Origin: Branchiostoma floridae
Taxonomy: Eukaryota; Chordata; Leptocardii; Amphioxiformes; Branchiostomatidae
Assembly: GCF_000003815.2 (NCBI RefSeq)
Contig: NC_049992.1
Span: forward strand, 16,656,543-16,716,466
Direction of reading: 5' to 3'
Length of the DNA stretch: 59,924 bases
Within the stretch, counting starts at the first letter, position 1. Every line of letters begins with the position of its first letter. Of this stretch, positions 48,785-57,896 are shown piece by piece. Below the pieces are notes generated by a model. It was not told the origin of the DNA. It worked only from the letters and a program-made list of their open reading frames with translations, and made no database searches. The translations under genes and the position numbers were made by a program.

Positions 48785-48960
48785 GTACTGGGCCGAGTTG
48801 ACCAGGGTGTTGGGCCGAGTTGACTAGGCTATAGCTAGGTTGTCGGGCCGAGTTGACCAGGGTGTTGGGCCGAGTTGACCAGGGTACTGGGCCGAGTTGA
48901 CCAGGGTGTTGGGCCGAGTTGACCAGGCTAGGTTGTCGGGCCGAGTTGACCAGGCTAACT
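48785..48960. repeat. Minisatellite, seven GGGCCGAGTTGAC units
   Basis: Seven copies of GGGCCGAGTTGAC are separated by CAGGGTGTT, CAGGGTACT or CTAGGTTGTC-type linkers, giving periods of about 22 to 33 bases. Confidence 0.9.
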
Positions 48961-49129
48961 TGTTTACAAGTTTGTTTTGGTTATGACTAATGTTCTGGTA
49001 ATCTCACTGTCATAAAGGTTTCGGCTAAAGGTTTTAGCTGTTAATCATTTAGAAATTGTTTACCCACTTTCAGTTAGACATCAATGTATGATATGCCAAA
49101 TACACATTGACGAAAGATAGCAGATGCTA

Positions 49130-49190
49130 TCTGAAATGTCTGACCGTTTCCAACATCATATCCAATGGCCTCAGTAACTACTATTTGGCT
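49130..49190. repeat. Solo terminal repeat of the 47158 MITE family
   Basis: GAAATGTCTGACCGTTTCCA followed by CATATCCAATGGCC and AGTAACTACT matches the right terminus of 47158-47675. No left end is evident nearby. Confidence 0.6.
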
Positions 49191-49785
49191 TTGCCCACCT
49201 TCCTTTGACAACCAGTAAGAGATTTATTTATCATGTAGGACATGTAAGATATCTTCTAGATGTGATATTTCTCTAAGCCCCGTTGTCTTGTATACCAGTT
49301 ACCCTGTGTTCTAAGATGGCGTACGACTAGTTTCTTAGTACCTTAGTAAACAAACAAGTTTCTTGGAAGGCTTGCCCTTTGAAAAGATTTAATACGTCCC
49401 TAACGATCATATGTTTGTTTACAAATTTGCTATGGTGATTTCTAATGCGTGGAGATGGAGTCTGACTGGCGCCATTCCTTGAGCCGGATCAAAAGGGCTT
49501 CGATGACGTTTTACGACATCACGAAATGTCAAACATCATGCCTTTGCTGCTCTTCGTACGTAATCATCTTTTAGAATTTGCCTCGACATCACTTCATGTA
49601 ACTCACTAAGTGTTGTCTGTAAGTAAAGAAGGTAAAAAGAGTGGAAAACCTTAAGTCAGACGTGCACACTTATGCCACATCTGTAGAAAGGGCACTGCAC
49701 GCATAACCGATAAACCGCCTTTAGGTATAACCAGTTTTGTATAGTCAGCTGTGTAAGACCAGACCAGACTGATAGGTGTGATTCA

Positions 49786-49985
49786 CCCACACTGGGATGG
49801 ACCGCTACTCTTTCCGATAAGTGTGATGGACTCTTTAGTCGTGTCTCTCCTCAGACACGGGACTTCCGGCTTGACATCCCATCCAAGGAGACGTCCCATA
49901 CGGAAGCTAGGCACTCATTTTCACCCACTTTCAGTTAAGAAATTGGTGTAAATGTCTTTCCCAAGAGCACAAAAATCGGGGTCTG
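49786..49985 (-). repeat. SINE body fragment, minus strand
   Basis: GACTCTTTAGTCGTGTCTCT, AGACACGGGACTTCC and ACTCATTTTCACCCACTTTC are the reverse of the body of the SINE family at 13398. Confidence 0.6.
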
Positions 49986-50189
49986 CTATGTATTAAAACT
50001 CAGAACATTTCAATTCTTGTGAGATCCTTAAATCCCTTTGTATCTGATGTCCATTCTAATGCCAAAGTCACTGTGTGCAGGGTTAGGGTAGATGGGCGCA
50101 GAGCACTGTTGGTGTCAGCTTACATATCACAATAGTTACATATCATAATGATTTCTTCTTTATGATGAAAGGTAATATGAAACACCCCC

Positions 50190-50345
50190 TCATTTTGGGA
50201 AAGGCACGTTACACCACTTTGCTCACTTGACTGATGAAAATGGTTATCTGTCGTCCTCCGGTAGACGGTAAGGTGGAGGTGCCGTGTTTGAACTGAGACA
50301 CACATCAAGCACGTTAAAGAGCCAACCGCACTCATCGAAAAGAGT
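50190..50345 (+). repeat. SINE body fragment, plus strand
   Basis: GGGAAAGGCACGTTACACCA, GACTGATGAAAATGG and AAGCACGTTAAAGAGCC match the 13398 SINE body. Confidence 0.6.
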
Positions 50346-50846
50346 AGGTGTCCTTTCTGGTGTACGCTGGCGAAAACACTATCCGTTATGGCCTACTCTA
50401 AGGTAGTTGATGACTAGGTCGCCAAGACGCATGTCAGCGTAGGTAAGAATAAACATCCACCATCAAACACACATAAACCGACACGGGGGCCGATACCGAC
50501 TACCTTGCACATTTGACCCGTTGCTGACGTCACACTCCCGTTGAGGTCACGTGATTTCAGGTCAGTTCTACTTGAGACGTGTCAGAGGACTGGTCGAAAG
50601 CTTTTTTGGTGAAGCGCTTTACAATGTGTGAGGAAATAGCAAATAGATTCTTTATACTAAACATCCCACCGCTGCCACCAAATGCAGTGTAGCAAAAAGG
50701 ATGAGACGTACACTCTCTGCTTGTTTGGTCAAGACTGTGATGGACAGACCTGGAGTCTTGTCCCTTTATTGAATCGTAATAAGATACAGATGTGGGGTGG
50801 CCCTGTCATAGGACCACCTATGGACAGTCTTATTGATCTTCCCAAG

Positions 50847-51129
50847 GAATAAAGAGACTCTATTTACACAACCAATGCTTTATTCTCACCGACGTTTCGG
50901 TGACCGTCTGTCACCTTCTTCAGGGCAGTTCTGACTGGTTCACATTGTACTGCAGGACAGGTATCGCTGCTCACAGTTCAGATGCGGTCACAAAACGAAT
51001 AGTATTTACATATGTACACCTGTCCTGCAGTACAATGTGAGCAGTCAGAATTGCCCTGAAGGAGACAGACGGTCACCGAAACGTCGGTGAGAATAAAGCA
51101 TTGGTTGTGTAAAAAGAGTCTCTTTATTC
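50847..51129. repeat. Large foldback element with arms of about 115 bases
   Basis: The left arm from 50847 (GAATAAAGAGACTC) and the right arm ending at 51129 (GAGTCTCTTTATTC) are inverse copies with roughly 95 percent identity, separated by a loop of about 50 bases. The arms contain the motif CACCGACGTTTCGGTGACCG, common in invertebrate repeats. On the minus strand a CTGAAGA box, a six-base stem and GAAA occur at 50895-50923 in the order found in hammerhead ribozymes. The element ends 118 bases before exon 3 of the RTP-like gene. Confidence 0.85.
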
Positions 51130-51247
51130 AGTGACGTACCAACCTGATGAAACTGTTCACGGATCTTGCCAATGTCTCAGCTAAAACACATCGCAATGTC
51201 CAAATGTGCTCCTAATACATCTACCGCTTGTTTCTGTCTCTCTTTAG

Positions 51248-51427
51248 CAATGCGGCAATGGCTGGACGTCCATGAAGGGGCGGGTGATCTTCTGGTACTA
51301 CCTGAACCCGCAGGGCGTGCCGGTTCCTGAGGGCTATCTGCACTTCAAGTTGTACGGGCAGCAGTGCAAGAGGTGTAAGAACGGTCGGTTCGAGATGGCC
51401 ATGTGGTATCCGGAAGAGGTGGTCAAG
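51248..51427 (+). CDS. RTP-like gene, exon 3 (residues 85-144)
   Basis: The acceptor TCTCTCTTTAG and donor AAG/GTAAGA are both good. The 60 codons begin QCGNGWTSMKGRVIFWYYL, pass through GYLHFKLYGQQCKRCKNG and end in MWYPEEVVK. C86 completes the first CxxC begun by C83 in exon 2, W90 matches the conserved Trp after it, and C124/C127 form the second pair. Codons are strongly GC-ended, unlike the flanking AT-rich introns, which supports real coding use. Open frames on the opposite strand are shadows. Confidence 0.92.
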
Positions 51428-51466
51428 GTAAGATGTCATCATTGAAGCTCCTCGTTTATGGGTGTG

Positions 51467-51775
51467 TTCTTACGCGCGTATATATATGTATTCAAGTCCG
51501 TATGAAGTCCGTACGGATGCATTAGCCTCTAACAGGCTCCACAGGTCGCTGAAAATGATAGAAATTGAACAAATATAGTCAGATAACATGCCAGAGTTAG
51601 CTGGTCGCAAACCATACTCCTCGAACAGCTAATTCCTCTGCCTCTGGCATGTTATGTGTCTATATTTGTCCAATTTCTATTATTTTTTCAGCGACCTGTG
51701 GAGCCTGGTACCATGGCAAAGGCTAAGAATCCCACACGGACCTCATGCGGACTTGAGTATATACGCACGTGTGAA
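51467..51775. mobile_element. MITE just downstream of exon 3
   Basis: The left arm (TTACGCGCGTATATATATGT, ATTCAAGTCCGTATGAAG) is inverted at the right (CCTCATGCGGACTTGAGTAT, ATACGCACGTGTGAAC). Inner palindromic halves, AACATGCCAGAG and CTCTGGCATGTT, also pair. It starts about 40 bases after the donor. Confidence 0.75.
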
Positions 51776-52307
51776 CCTGGCTTATGCTATGTTCACATTT
51801 CCCGAATGAGACTCTGGGGGCTGTTTGCGGGTGTTTACCGGTGTGTTTTGTTGTCTGTTATGTTATGCTTTTTGCTTCTGCAAACTGCCTGGCGTCGGTT
51901 CAAAAAGATCACCCTAGCATAATTCACCGAGCAGATATGTGGTCCGGGTCAGCGTTCCATGCGTTTTGAACGCTTTCAGTTCAAGATGTCATACGCCTTT
52001 CAAGTGTCCAACGTTTTCTCTCTCCCCTTTCATCCATGAAAATGAGAAGAGTAAAGAAAATGCGTACTCAGGACGCATCAACCGTTTGTTTGCGTTTCGT
52101 AAGCCCGTTAGTAAGCATGGGGTAAGTCCACAAATACACGCACAAAACGCTGAGACCGACCGGTTTCTACATGCACTGGAAGAATACATCCGTGTCGGTA
52201 GATGACAGAAAAGGTTAACTCAACAAATATTCCGACGGGTCTACACGACGTATTGATGGTAAGGGACCTGAAGTAGTCAAGTAAATGCGTGACTCCAGCA
52301 CTGCGTT

Positions 52308-52770
52308 AGGGCACGGTCACAAAGGTCGTGCGGTCGTCGTTCGATCGCTATTAAACCTCAGGCGTGATTTGGGACAGCCGTGCATGTTTCATTCGGAGTA
52401 CAGCTGTCTTGCAACACAATAGGCTGTCTAGGATCGTATGAATACAGTTACTCCAAATTTTCATTAAGCAATAACTGTGTTTAAAGAAGGCAGGGGGAAG
52501 GGGGCAGATGATCTACATGTACGTAAGCCTGATCTAGTCTCGCGCTCTCTCGCGAGATCGAGACTAGGTCATTCTCCGTGAACAAGATGGACTGTCAGCC
52601 GTCGAAAATTTGGAGGTATCTACCTTACCTTTAAAAAAGGTCAATTCTTGAAGAAAATTTCTAGTAACTGTCTAGGATCCTAGTTCGTTGGTTCTGTCAC
52701 AGCCTGCTTGAAAATCCTACCGCATCAAAATCGTACGACGACTGCACGACCTATGTTACCGATTCCTGGA
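52308..52770. mobile_element. MITE of the TCGTACGAT family, longer copy
   Basis: The ends GGTCACAAAGGTCGTGCGGT and ACTGCACGACCTATGTTACC are inverted. It shares GTCACAGCCTGCTTGAAAAT with 48058-48271. A hairpin built on CTAGTCTCG and CGAGACTAG sits inside at about 52530-52567. Confidence 0.7.
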
Positions 52771-53182
52771 TCCAGAAGCTTGTTGAGTGACAGGGGTGAC
52801 CGCGCTCGTACATCAGAACTCTTCAACCATCACTAACCAGGACGGAGGGCACTTCATCAAACTGTTTGACAGTTAAGGAAAGTTAATGTTTAAACAAGTA
52901 ATTGCATGAAACCGTCTCCTTTCAGTATACGACGACGTCTGTAACCTATGCTAGAAGATTTCTACAGTCGTTTCATTTCATGTTGGACAGAGAAAGACGT
53001 ATATATTTTTCCATAACAGTAAGGGACTACAGTGCATGCTTCTACCGCGAAATTAAAACCACCGCGAAAAGTCCATTTTCCCGCTACCGCGAAATTAAAT
53101 CCCCGCGAACTTAAATGCATTTACAGTATGTAGTTTTGGAAGATTTGCTGCGTTCCTGAATGTACGTGTTCTAGACATATAC

Positions 53183-53366
53183 TACTCTCCAAGCAGAGGT
53201 TTGGCTCCGGCTTCTTTAGACATTTTTTTTACCGGGCTTTCTATTTTGTCCCATTTTCGTTATGTCTCGCGTTTGACATTTTGGTACAAATAAAAAGTCT
53301 GATAAAAACGCTTAAATACACATACATTAAAAAAACAGCCGGAGCTAAACCTCTGCTTGGGGAGTG
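53183..53366. mobile_element. Palindromic MITE, single complete copy
   Basis: The left terminus TACTCTCCAAGCAGAGGTTT and the right AAACCTCTGCTTGGGGAGTG are near-perfect inverses. The halves GGCTCCGGCTTCTTT and AAAACAGCCGGAGCT pair as well. It is the simplest member of the family that forms the array at 2318-2953. Confidence 0.85.
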
Positions 53367-55470
53367 GCCATTTACTTGCTGACAACGGCGCCCGTCAGAT
53401 GCGGTGACAGGTACCGTGTGAACATATCCAGTACTTTTATCGCGTTGATATGAGCACTAGGTATGCCGTCTTTGGGTAGATACCCCGGTAGCTTGGTACT
53501 TTATTATCTTTTTTGCAGAAGGCACACACAGGTCCTTATGTTTTTAAAAGGGAGGCTTTGTAGTGTGTATAGTATCATCGCCTCAATAACATCACGTATA
53601 GTCAACCTATGACCCTGTGCGCGCAGCTCACCCTGTCTTTCACATCACACATCTGCCTGCTTATCTCCGAGAGCGTCATCTAGCGTCAAATGTGTTATCT
53701 GCAGGAACACTGCGATTCTGTACTACAGAGTATGTTCATGTGGTGTATCTTGGATCGGATGGCCTTCAACTCAACGTGCTCATATCCATGTGATTCCGGA
53801 ATCAACGCCACGGTCCTCTGCATAACGTCGGCAATTACCAGGACAATGGCCCACGTCTTATACAAAAGTAGAAACGACGTTGTGCTGAATATATTGTCCA
53901 GAAACTACTGAATGCCTCACATACATGTAGCACACGGATAAAGTCACTTTGGTTTCAACTTCCGCCATACAGAGAATACACAGATGTCCAGTTAGGACAA
54001 TGGTTGACACAAGGAAGCCAATACTTAATGATTTCACCACCTTTTCTGTTTCTTTCTCAATCATAGCCTCCTCTATTACTAAGGAACAATTGTTAGGGTG
54101 TTCTCTGTTGTAGCTCTTTTCCTTTGCTTGTTCCTCTTTTTGTATTCTGCATTCTCTGTGATCTTTTTTCCTTCTTTCTTTGTGAGTGTGCTTTACTTCC
54201 ATTACAGTTTATTCCTCTTTCGCTAAACTCTCTTCTTATTATCATTATTTTATTTTTTTTACTGGTCTTAGGTCTTTCCTTTAATTTACGTGTATGGCAG
54301 TACAGTCCTCCTTCAAGCGAACCATCAATCCATTCATTGTAATTCTTAGTTATTAATATATGTACACTCGTTTTGTACCATGGGGACTCAGCGATACACC
54401 AGCAGCATAAATAGATTGGAAAACAGCTAGCCCCGAATACCGACGAAGCAGTAAACCCACGTGCCTACCGCTAGAACTTCTGACTTGACCCTATCTGAGG
54501 ACAGGTGTAACAAATTTCTCTCTGCTACCGTGGATTGGAGGGTATCGTATACAGAACACTGCCAGCTGTGATGAAGCTTTATTACCTCCGGAAAAGATTA
54601 ACATCGTTTTCAAAACTTCCAAGCCCCGGCAATGACGTGATTACATTTCAGAATCTTCCTGCCCTTATTTTCGCGATGGGTCAATCTTAGGATCAGGACC
54701 GGAGCGTCTTTGGCGATCCTTAAGGAGGGGTCTGATGACTTGACAGGATGCGTAGTTTTCGACCAGGGGCTAAAAAACACATTGAAGAATCCCCGACAAT
54801 TGAAGCTGCGTTGGGTAAAATCATCTGTTGGGGGAGCTGTTGACGTCACAAGTGCGTCACCCGACCATGTCTGGCGCGCGGAAGTGCGTGAGAGCCCGGG
54901 GTCTGACGTCAGAGACGGGGCATCTCCAAGGATTTCTTCGCGGTGAACCAGCAATGGGATCTTGATACCATTTCTTTAGGTGATGACAATTATCGACTGT
55001 GTAAAGCCGGACCTTTACAGGACGACAAACTCTCTTGATCTGCCCTTATTAGGTAATAACCATGGAAACTGAATCGCCCGACTGACGCAAAAAAAAGTCG
55101 TCTGACAATTCTGACGGGTGCAGTCCACAGCGGAAGGGGAAATTACCGTCCGCGGGAGCCACGGCCCCTGGGGAGATCCCGTCTCGTGCTGCATTGAAAA
55201 CTGCTCAACGTCATCGTTAGACGTCAATGTTTTAATCTAAGAAACACCTGAAACGTTAGACCAATGGGGCAAGCTGACACGGAAAGAGTCGGAGTCGTTG
55301 CCCTTTTATGGGATTCCGTTGGGATCCGCTAGTTTCCGGTGATGTCAATAACCTGTGTTTTCTTGCACAAAACATTGCGTGATTTATAACTTATAACAAT
55401 CCAGTAGTCTACACTGGTCGTTCCTCTGGCATGGTGTGTTTAACGCCTAGTCCTGCCGTAATGATGATAT

Positions 55471-55693
55471 GTAACGCTAGTTCACCTTTATCCGCGGGGT
55501 AACCTATATCCGTTGTATTCAGAAAGGCTGTTTACTTATGATTATCAATTCGACGGAAGGTGGTTTCAAATTGCAACATTTTCGAAAAATTGCAGTTTGT
55601 GACTACCATCCGTCTTCTTCACATCCCGAAATACCATGTTTTATAAACCAACGGATATAGGTTACCTCGCGGAAGAAGGTGAACTAGCGTTAC
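55471..55693. mobile_element. MITE with 45-base terminal inverted repeats
   Basis: GTAACGCTAGTTCACCTT and GGTAACCTATATCCGTTG at the left are inverted as CAACGGATATAGGTTACC and AAGGTGAACTAGCGTTAC at the right. No coding capacity. Confidence 0.85.
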
Positions 55694-56062
55694 ATCAACT
55701 CATGAATACGCGAAATTTGACTGTTGTATCCTGACAACAAAAATGAAAGGAAAAGGAAAAGGAACAGTCTTCCTTTGTTGTTAATATGAACTTTTTACCG
55801 ACTCTATGGTCTCTTTAGTAATTTTGCAAAGAAGGTTATTTTTTTCTGTGCCGTTCGTTTGTGTATTTGTCTGTCTGTGTAATGGACAACTAGATTAACT
55901 ATGGATGGAGTAGGTGGGTAAGGTTTGGGAAACGAAGGTCAAGGTCGCCTATGGGCCCTCTAGTTGCTTTGAACGGCACTGCAGCAGAACGTCTGATTTT
56001 GATATCTTTTCGGGGTTGTTATATCAAATTTCTTGGTGTCAAGACATTCTTTCTTGACACAT

Positions 56063-56123
56063 TTCTTCTAGATACCACCAAGTAATGATTGTCGTAATCA
56101 TTGCTTGGTGGGATCTAGAAGAA
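56063..56123. other. Near-perfect 28-base-pair hairpin
   Basis: Arms 56063-56090 and 56096-56123 pair over 28 positions with one A-G mismatch and one G-U wobble, closed by a five-base loop GTCGT. It lies within intron 3 of the RTP-like gene. It could be a MITE remnant or the source of small RNA; the loop is shorter than usual for a microRNA precursor. Confidence 0.7.
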
Positions 56124-56702
56124 GACCCGGAAATATGAGTCAGGGCTAGTTCGGCGCGTTTCTCTTTCAAAACAACAAACATTCATATCACTTCTCGTGT
56201 CATTTTATCAACGGCGAAAGGCTGGAGGACGATATGTGCTTTGCAAGTCGTTCCTCTTGGTTCGCTTTGACGTCAATACGCGGTACAGACAAACCTGAAT
56301 TCAGCAGCCACTCAAAGGGCTAAGAAAAACGGTTAGTGAGGACAGGTGGTTGCTTGGGGTTGAGTATATAAAATAGACGTGAGAGTTCTAATATGGCTTG
56401 TGACTGGAGGTTGTTACCTGCGCCAGGTGGTTGTTTGACCAGGTTTGGCTGTACTCCTAAACGCTTTGAAATACGTTGATTCATTATAGTCGGATGCCGT
56501 ATTGCACCTTATTGTCTTAGAGGAAGCGGCAGGCCCCAAAGAGGTCATTCAGATCAAATAAATGTTGAGATCATTGCTACGTACAAAAGTCAAGGACGAA
56601 GTAAGCTGCCACAGCGACACCTGGCGGTAATGGTAGAAAGTCTAACTAACTTTTTCCACCCATGAATATGGAGGTTTTGTTTTTGGTGTGCCCGTCACCT
56701 GT

Positions 56703-56834
56703 GTGCCTCTGTGTGTGTGTGTGTGTTTGTGCGCGCGCGTGCGTGTATGTATGTGTGAGTGTGTGTATGTATATGTGTTTGTGAGTGTGTGTATGTGTGT
56801 GTGTGTGTGTGTGTGTTTGTGCGTGCGTGTGTGT
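56703..56834. repeat. (GT)n microsatellite
   Basis: About 130 bases of GT with GC and AT interruptions, 157 bases before exon 4 of the RTP-like gene. His/Thr frames on the opposite strand are artefacts. Confidence 0.95.
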
Positions 56835-56990
56835 TAGTTTCAAAGTTGCGAGACAGAATTAGCGAGTAATTCACAATAATGAATAAAACAAGAACAAGAT
56901 TCCGAAAATGATCTAAATATTTCACAAAGGTGTGAGATCTTTGATTTCGAGGTATCTATAAAATGTCCTGTTGTTATCCATCCTCCCCAG

Positions 56991-57146
56991 GTGCTAGGGA
57001 ACGTGTACAACCGCGTGGGGCAGACGTACTACGGCTTCTACCAGCCGCCCCTCAGACAGGACCGCCGGCCGGGTAAGCCTCGCACCCAGCACAACGCCGA
57101 ACTGTGCCAGGCCTGTAAGGACGGCGAGTGCACCAACGCGCACTAG
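56991..57146 (+). CDS. RTP-like gene, exon 4 (residues 145-195 and stop)
   Basis: The acceptor is CATCCTCCCCAG. The 51 codons begin VLGNVYNRVGQTYYGFYQPP and end with HNAELCQACKDGECTNAH before TAG at 57144. C183/C186 are the third CxxC pair, H178 lies five residues before it, and C191 follows. This matches the end of the RTP zinc-finger domain. Vertebrate RTPs continue past this point to a membrane-spanning segment, but here only nine residues remain. A good donor-like GG/GTAAGC at 57072 could permit an alternative 3' end. Codons are strongly GC-ended, and frames on the other strand are shadows. Confidence 0.9.
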   Translation: MLGNVYNRVGQTYYGFYQPPLRQDRRPGKPRTQHNAELCQACKDGECTNAH

Positions 57147-57566
57147 AGCGGCGGCGCCCCGGAGGTGTCTGCCACACCAGGCTATCCATGCGTAGCCATA
57201 CGTTTTTATACACACTGTGATCAATCACGAGGGCAGGTGAAACTATAATATCATTGGTTGATTCCAATGCCAAACCGACCAATAGAATTACAGATTAGAA
57301 AACTACTCCGGCTTTACTAGCTGTCCCTTATACTAGATGTTTGAGCTGGGCTCTCTTTGCTTACAGTCTCTTGGCGAGTACTTTTATCTCGACTTAACTG
57401 AAGATTATTGGTGATAAAGGTTTGGGTGTGGGATAGTTATGCTGTAATACAACTCTAGTATGATATAGGATGGACGTACCCCAATTTTTACTGTATTTCC
57501 TACCAACCTCAAGTTGATTAGACATACGCTTTACCATTTCATATGAACGCATGGCTAGCTGGCCTC
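57147..57566 (+). other. Probable 3' untranslated region and flank
   Basis: A GC-rich start quickly turns AT-rich. No AATAAA is present. No gene is seen. Confidence 0.4.
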
Positions 57567-57568
57567 CG

Positions 57569-57764
57569 ATTGGACATCAGCTATTGGTTGTTAGCTATGA
57601 GCTATTGGTAGGCAAAGTTTGACTAGCTGTCTATTGGATGTCAGCTCGAGGTGACAGCCAATGGCTATCATCATTTGGGTGTCAGTTACGAACTGTCACC
57701 CTATTGGTTACCAGCTATTGGCTATCATCTCATTGGATATCCGCTTCGCGAAGCATCGCATTGG
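57569..57764. promoter_or_regulatory. Cluster of nine CCAAT boxes
   Basis: ATTGG (inverse CCAAT) occurs at 57569, 57583, 57604, 57633, 57703, 57717, 57732 and 57760, and CCAAT at 57658. Many lie within GCTATTGG or CTATTGG contexts with TCAGCT nearby, so a decayed tandem repeat is an alternative origin. CCAAT boxes are bound by NF-Y in animals. Confidence 0.55.
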
Positions 57765-57896
57765 TTGTTACCTATTCGCTATCATTCTAGCTTACATGCA
57801 AGGCATCAACCGCCATCTTTAAATATTTGGGACATTTGGGTATTTTTGCTGTAGTGAGAATTACCAACTATTCACGAAAACAACCATTTGGTCGTT

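Larger units (their letters stand above)
37492..51247 (+). other. Intron 2 of the RTP-like gene, 13.8 kb
   Basis: It is bounded by GTAAGT and TCTCTCTTTAG. It holds two tRNA-derived SINEs, several MITEs, a minisatellite and a 283-base foldback, each listed separately. I found no further convincing exon within it. The stretches 37500-39440, 41060-46110 and 46250-47157 show nothing recognisable. Confidence 0.8.
51428..56990 (+). other. Intron 3 of the RTP-like gene, 5.6 kb
   Basis: It is bounded by GTAAGA and CATCCTCCCCAG. It contains four MITEs, a 61-base near-perfect hairpin and a (GT)n tract, all listed separately. The stretch 53370-55470 shows no supported feature, apart from two CRE octamers near 54843 and 54903. 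Confidence 0.8.
36479..57146 (+). other. RTP-like 3CxxC zinc-finger gene, whole locus
   Basis: Four exons (36479-36582, 37344-37491, 51248-51427, 56991-57146) join in phases 2, 0 and 0. The 195-residue product follows the receptor-transporting-protein layout: W41 and F45, W57-x-L, W70, an RFSCxxC first pair at C83/C86, W90, a second pair at C124/C127, a YYGFY stretch, H178, and a third pair at C183/C186 in the phrase ELCQACKDGEC. In vertebrates, RTP1-4 help chemosensory and other receptors reach the cell surface, and RTP4 is an interferon-induced antiviral factor; the 3CxxC zinc finger is also found in ZAR1. Whether this protein does any of this is unknown. It lacks the C-terminal membrane segment of vertebrate RTPs. 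Introns are 761, 13756 and 5563 bases. No canonical AATAAA lies within 1.4 kb downstream; ATTAAA occurs at about 58609. Confidence 0.85.

Noticed and set aside
48785-48960. CRISPR-like array
   Set aside because: Spacers are not unique and the DNA is animal; it is a minisatellite.
53690-53911. Cys-containing 73-residue frame resembling a small secreted protein
   Set aside because: No signal peptide, no recognised pattern, and start context is poor; length is within chance expectation.
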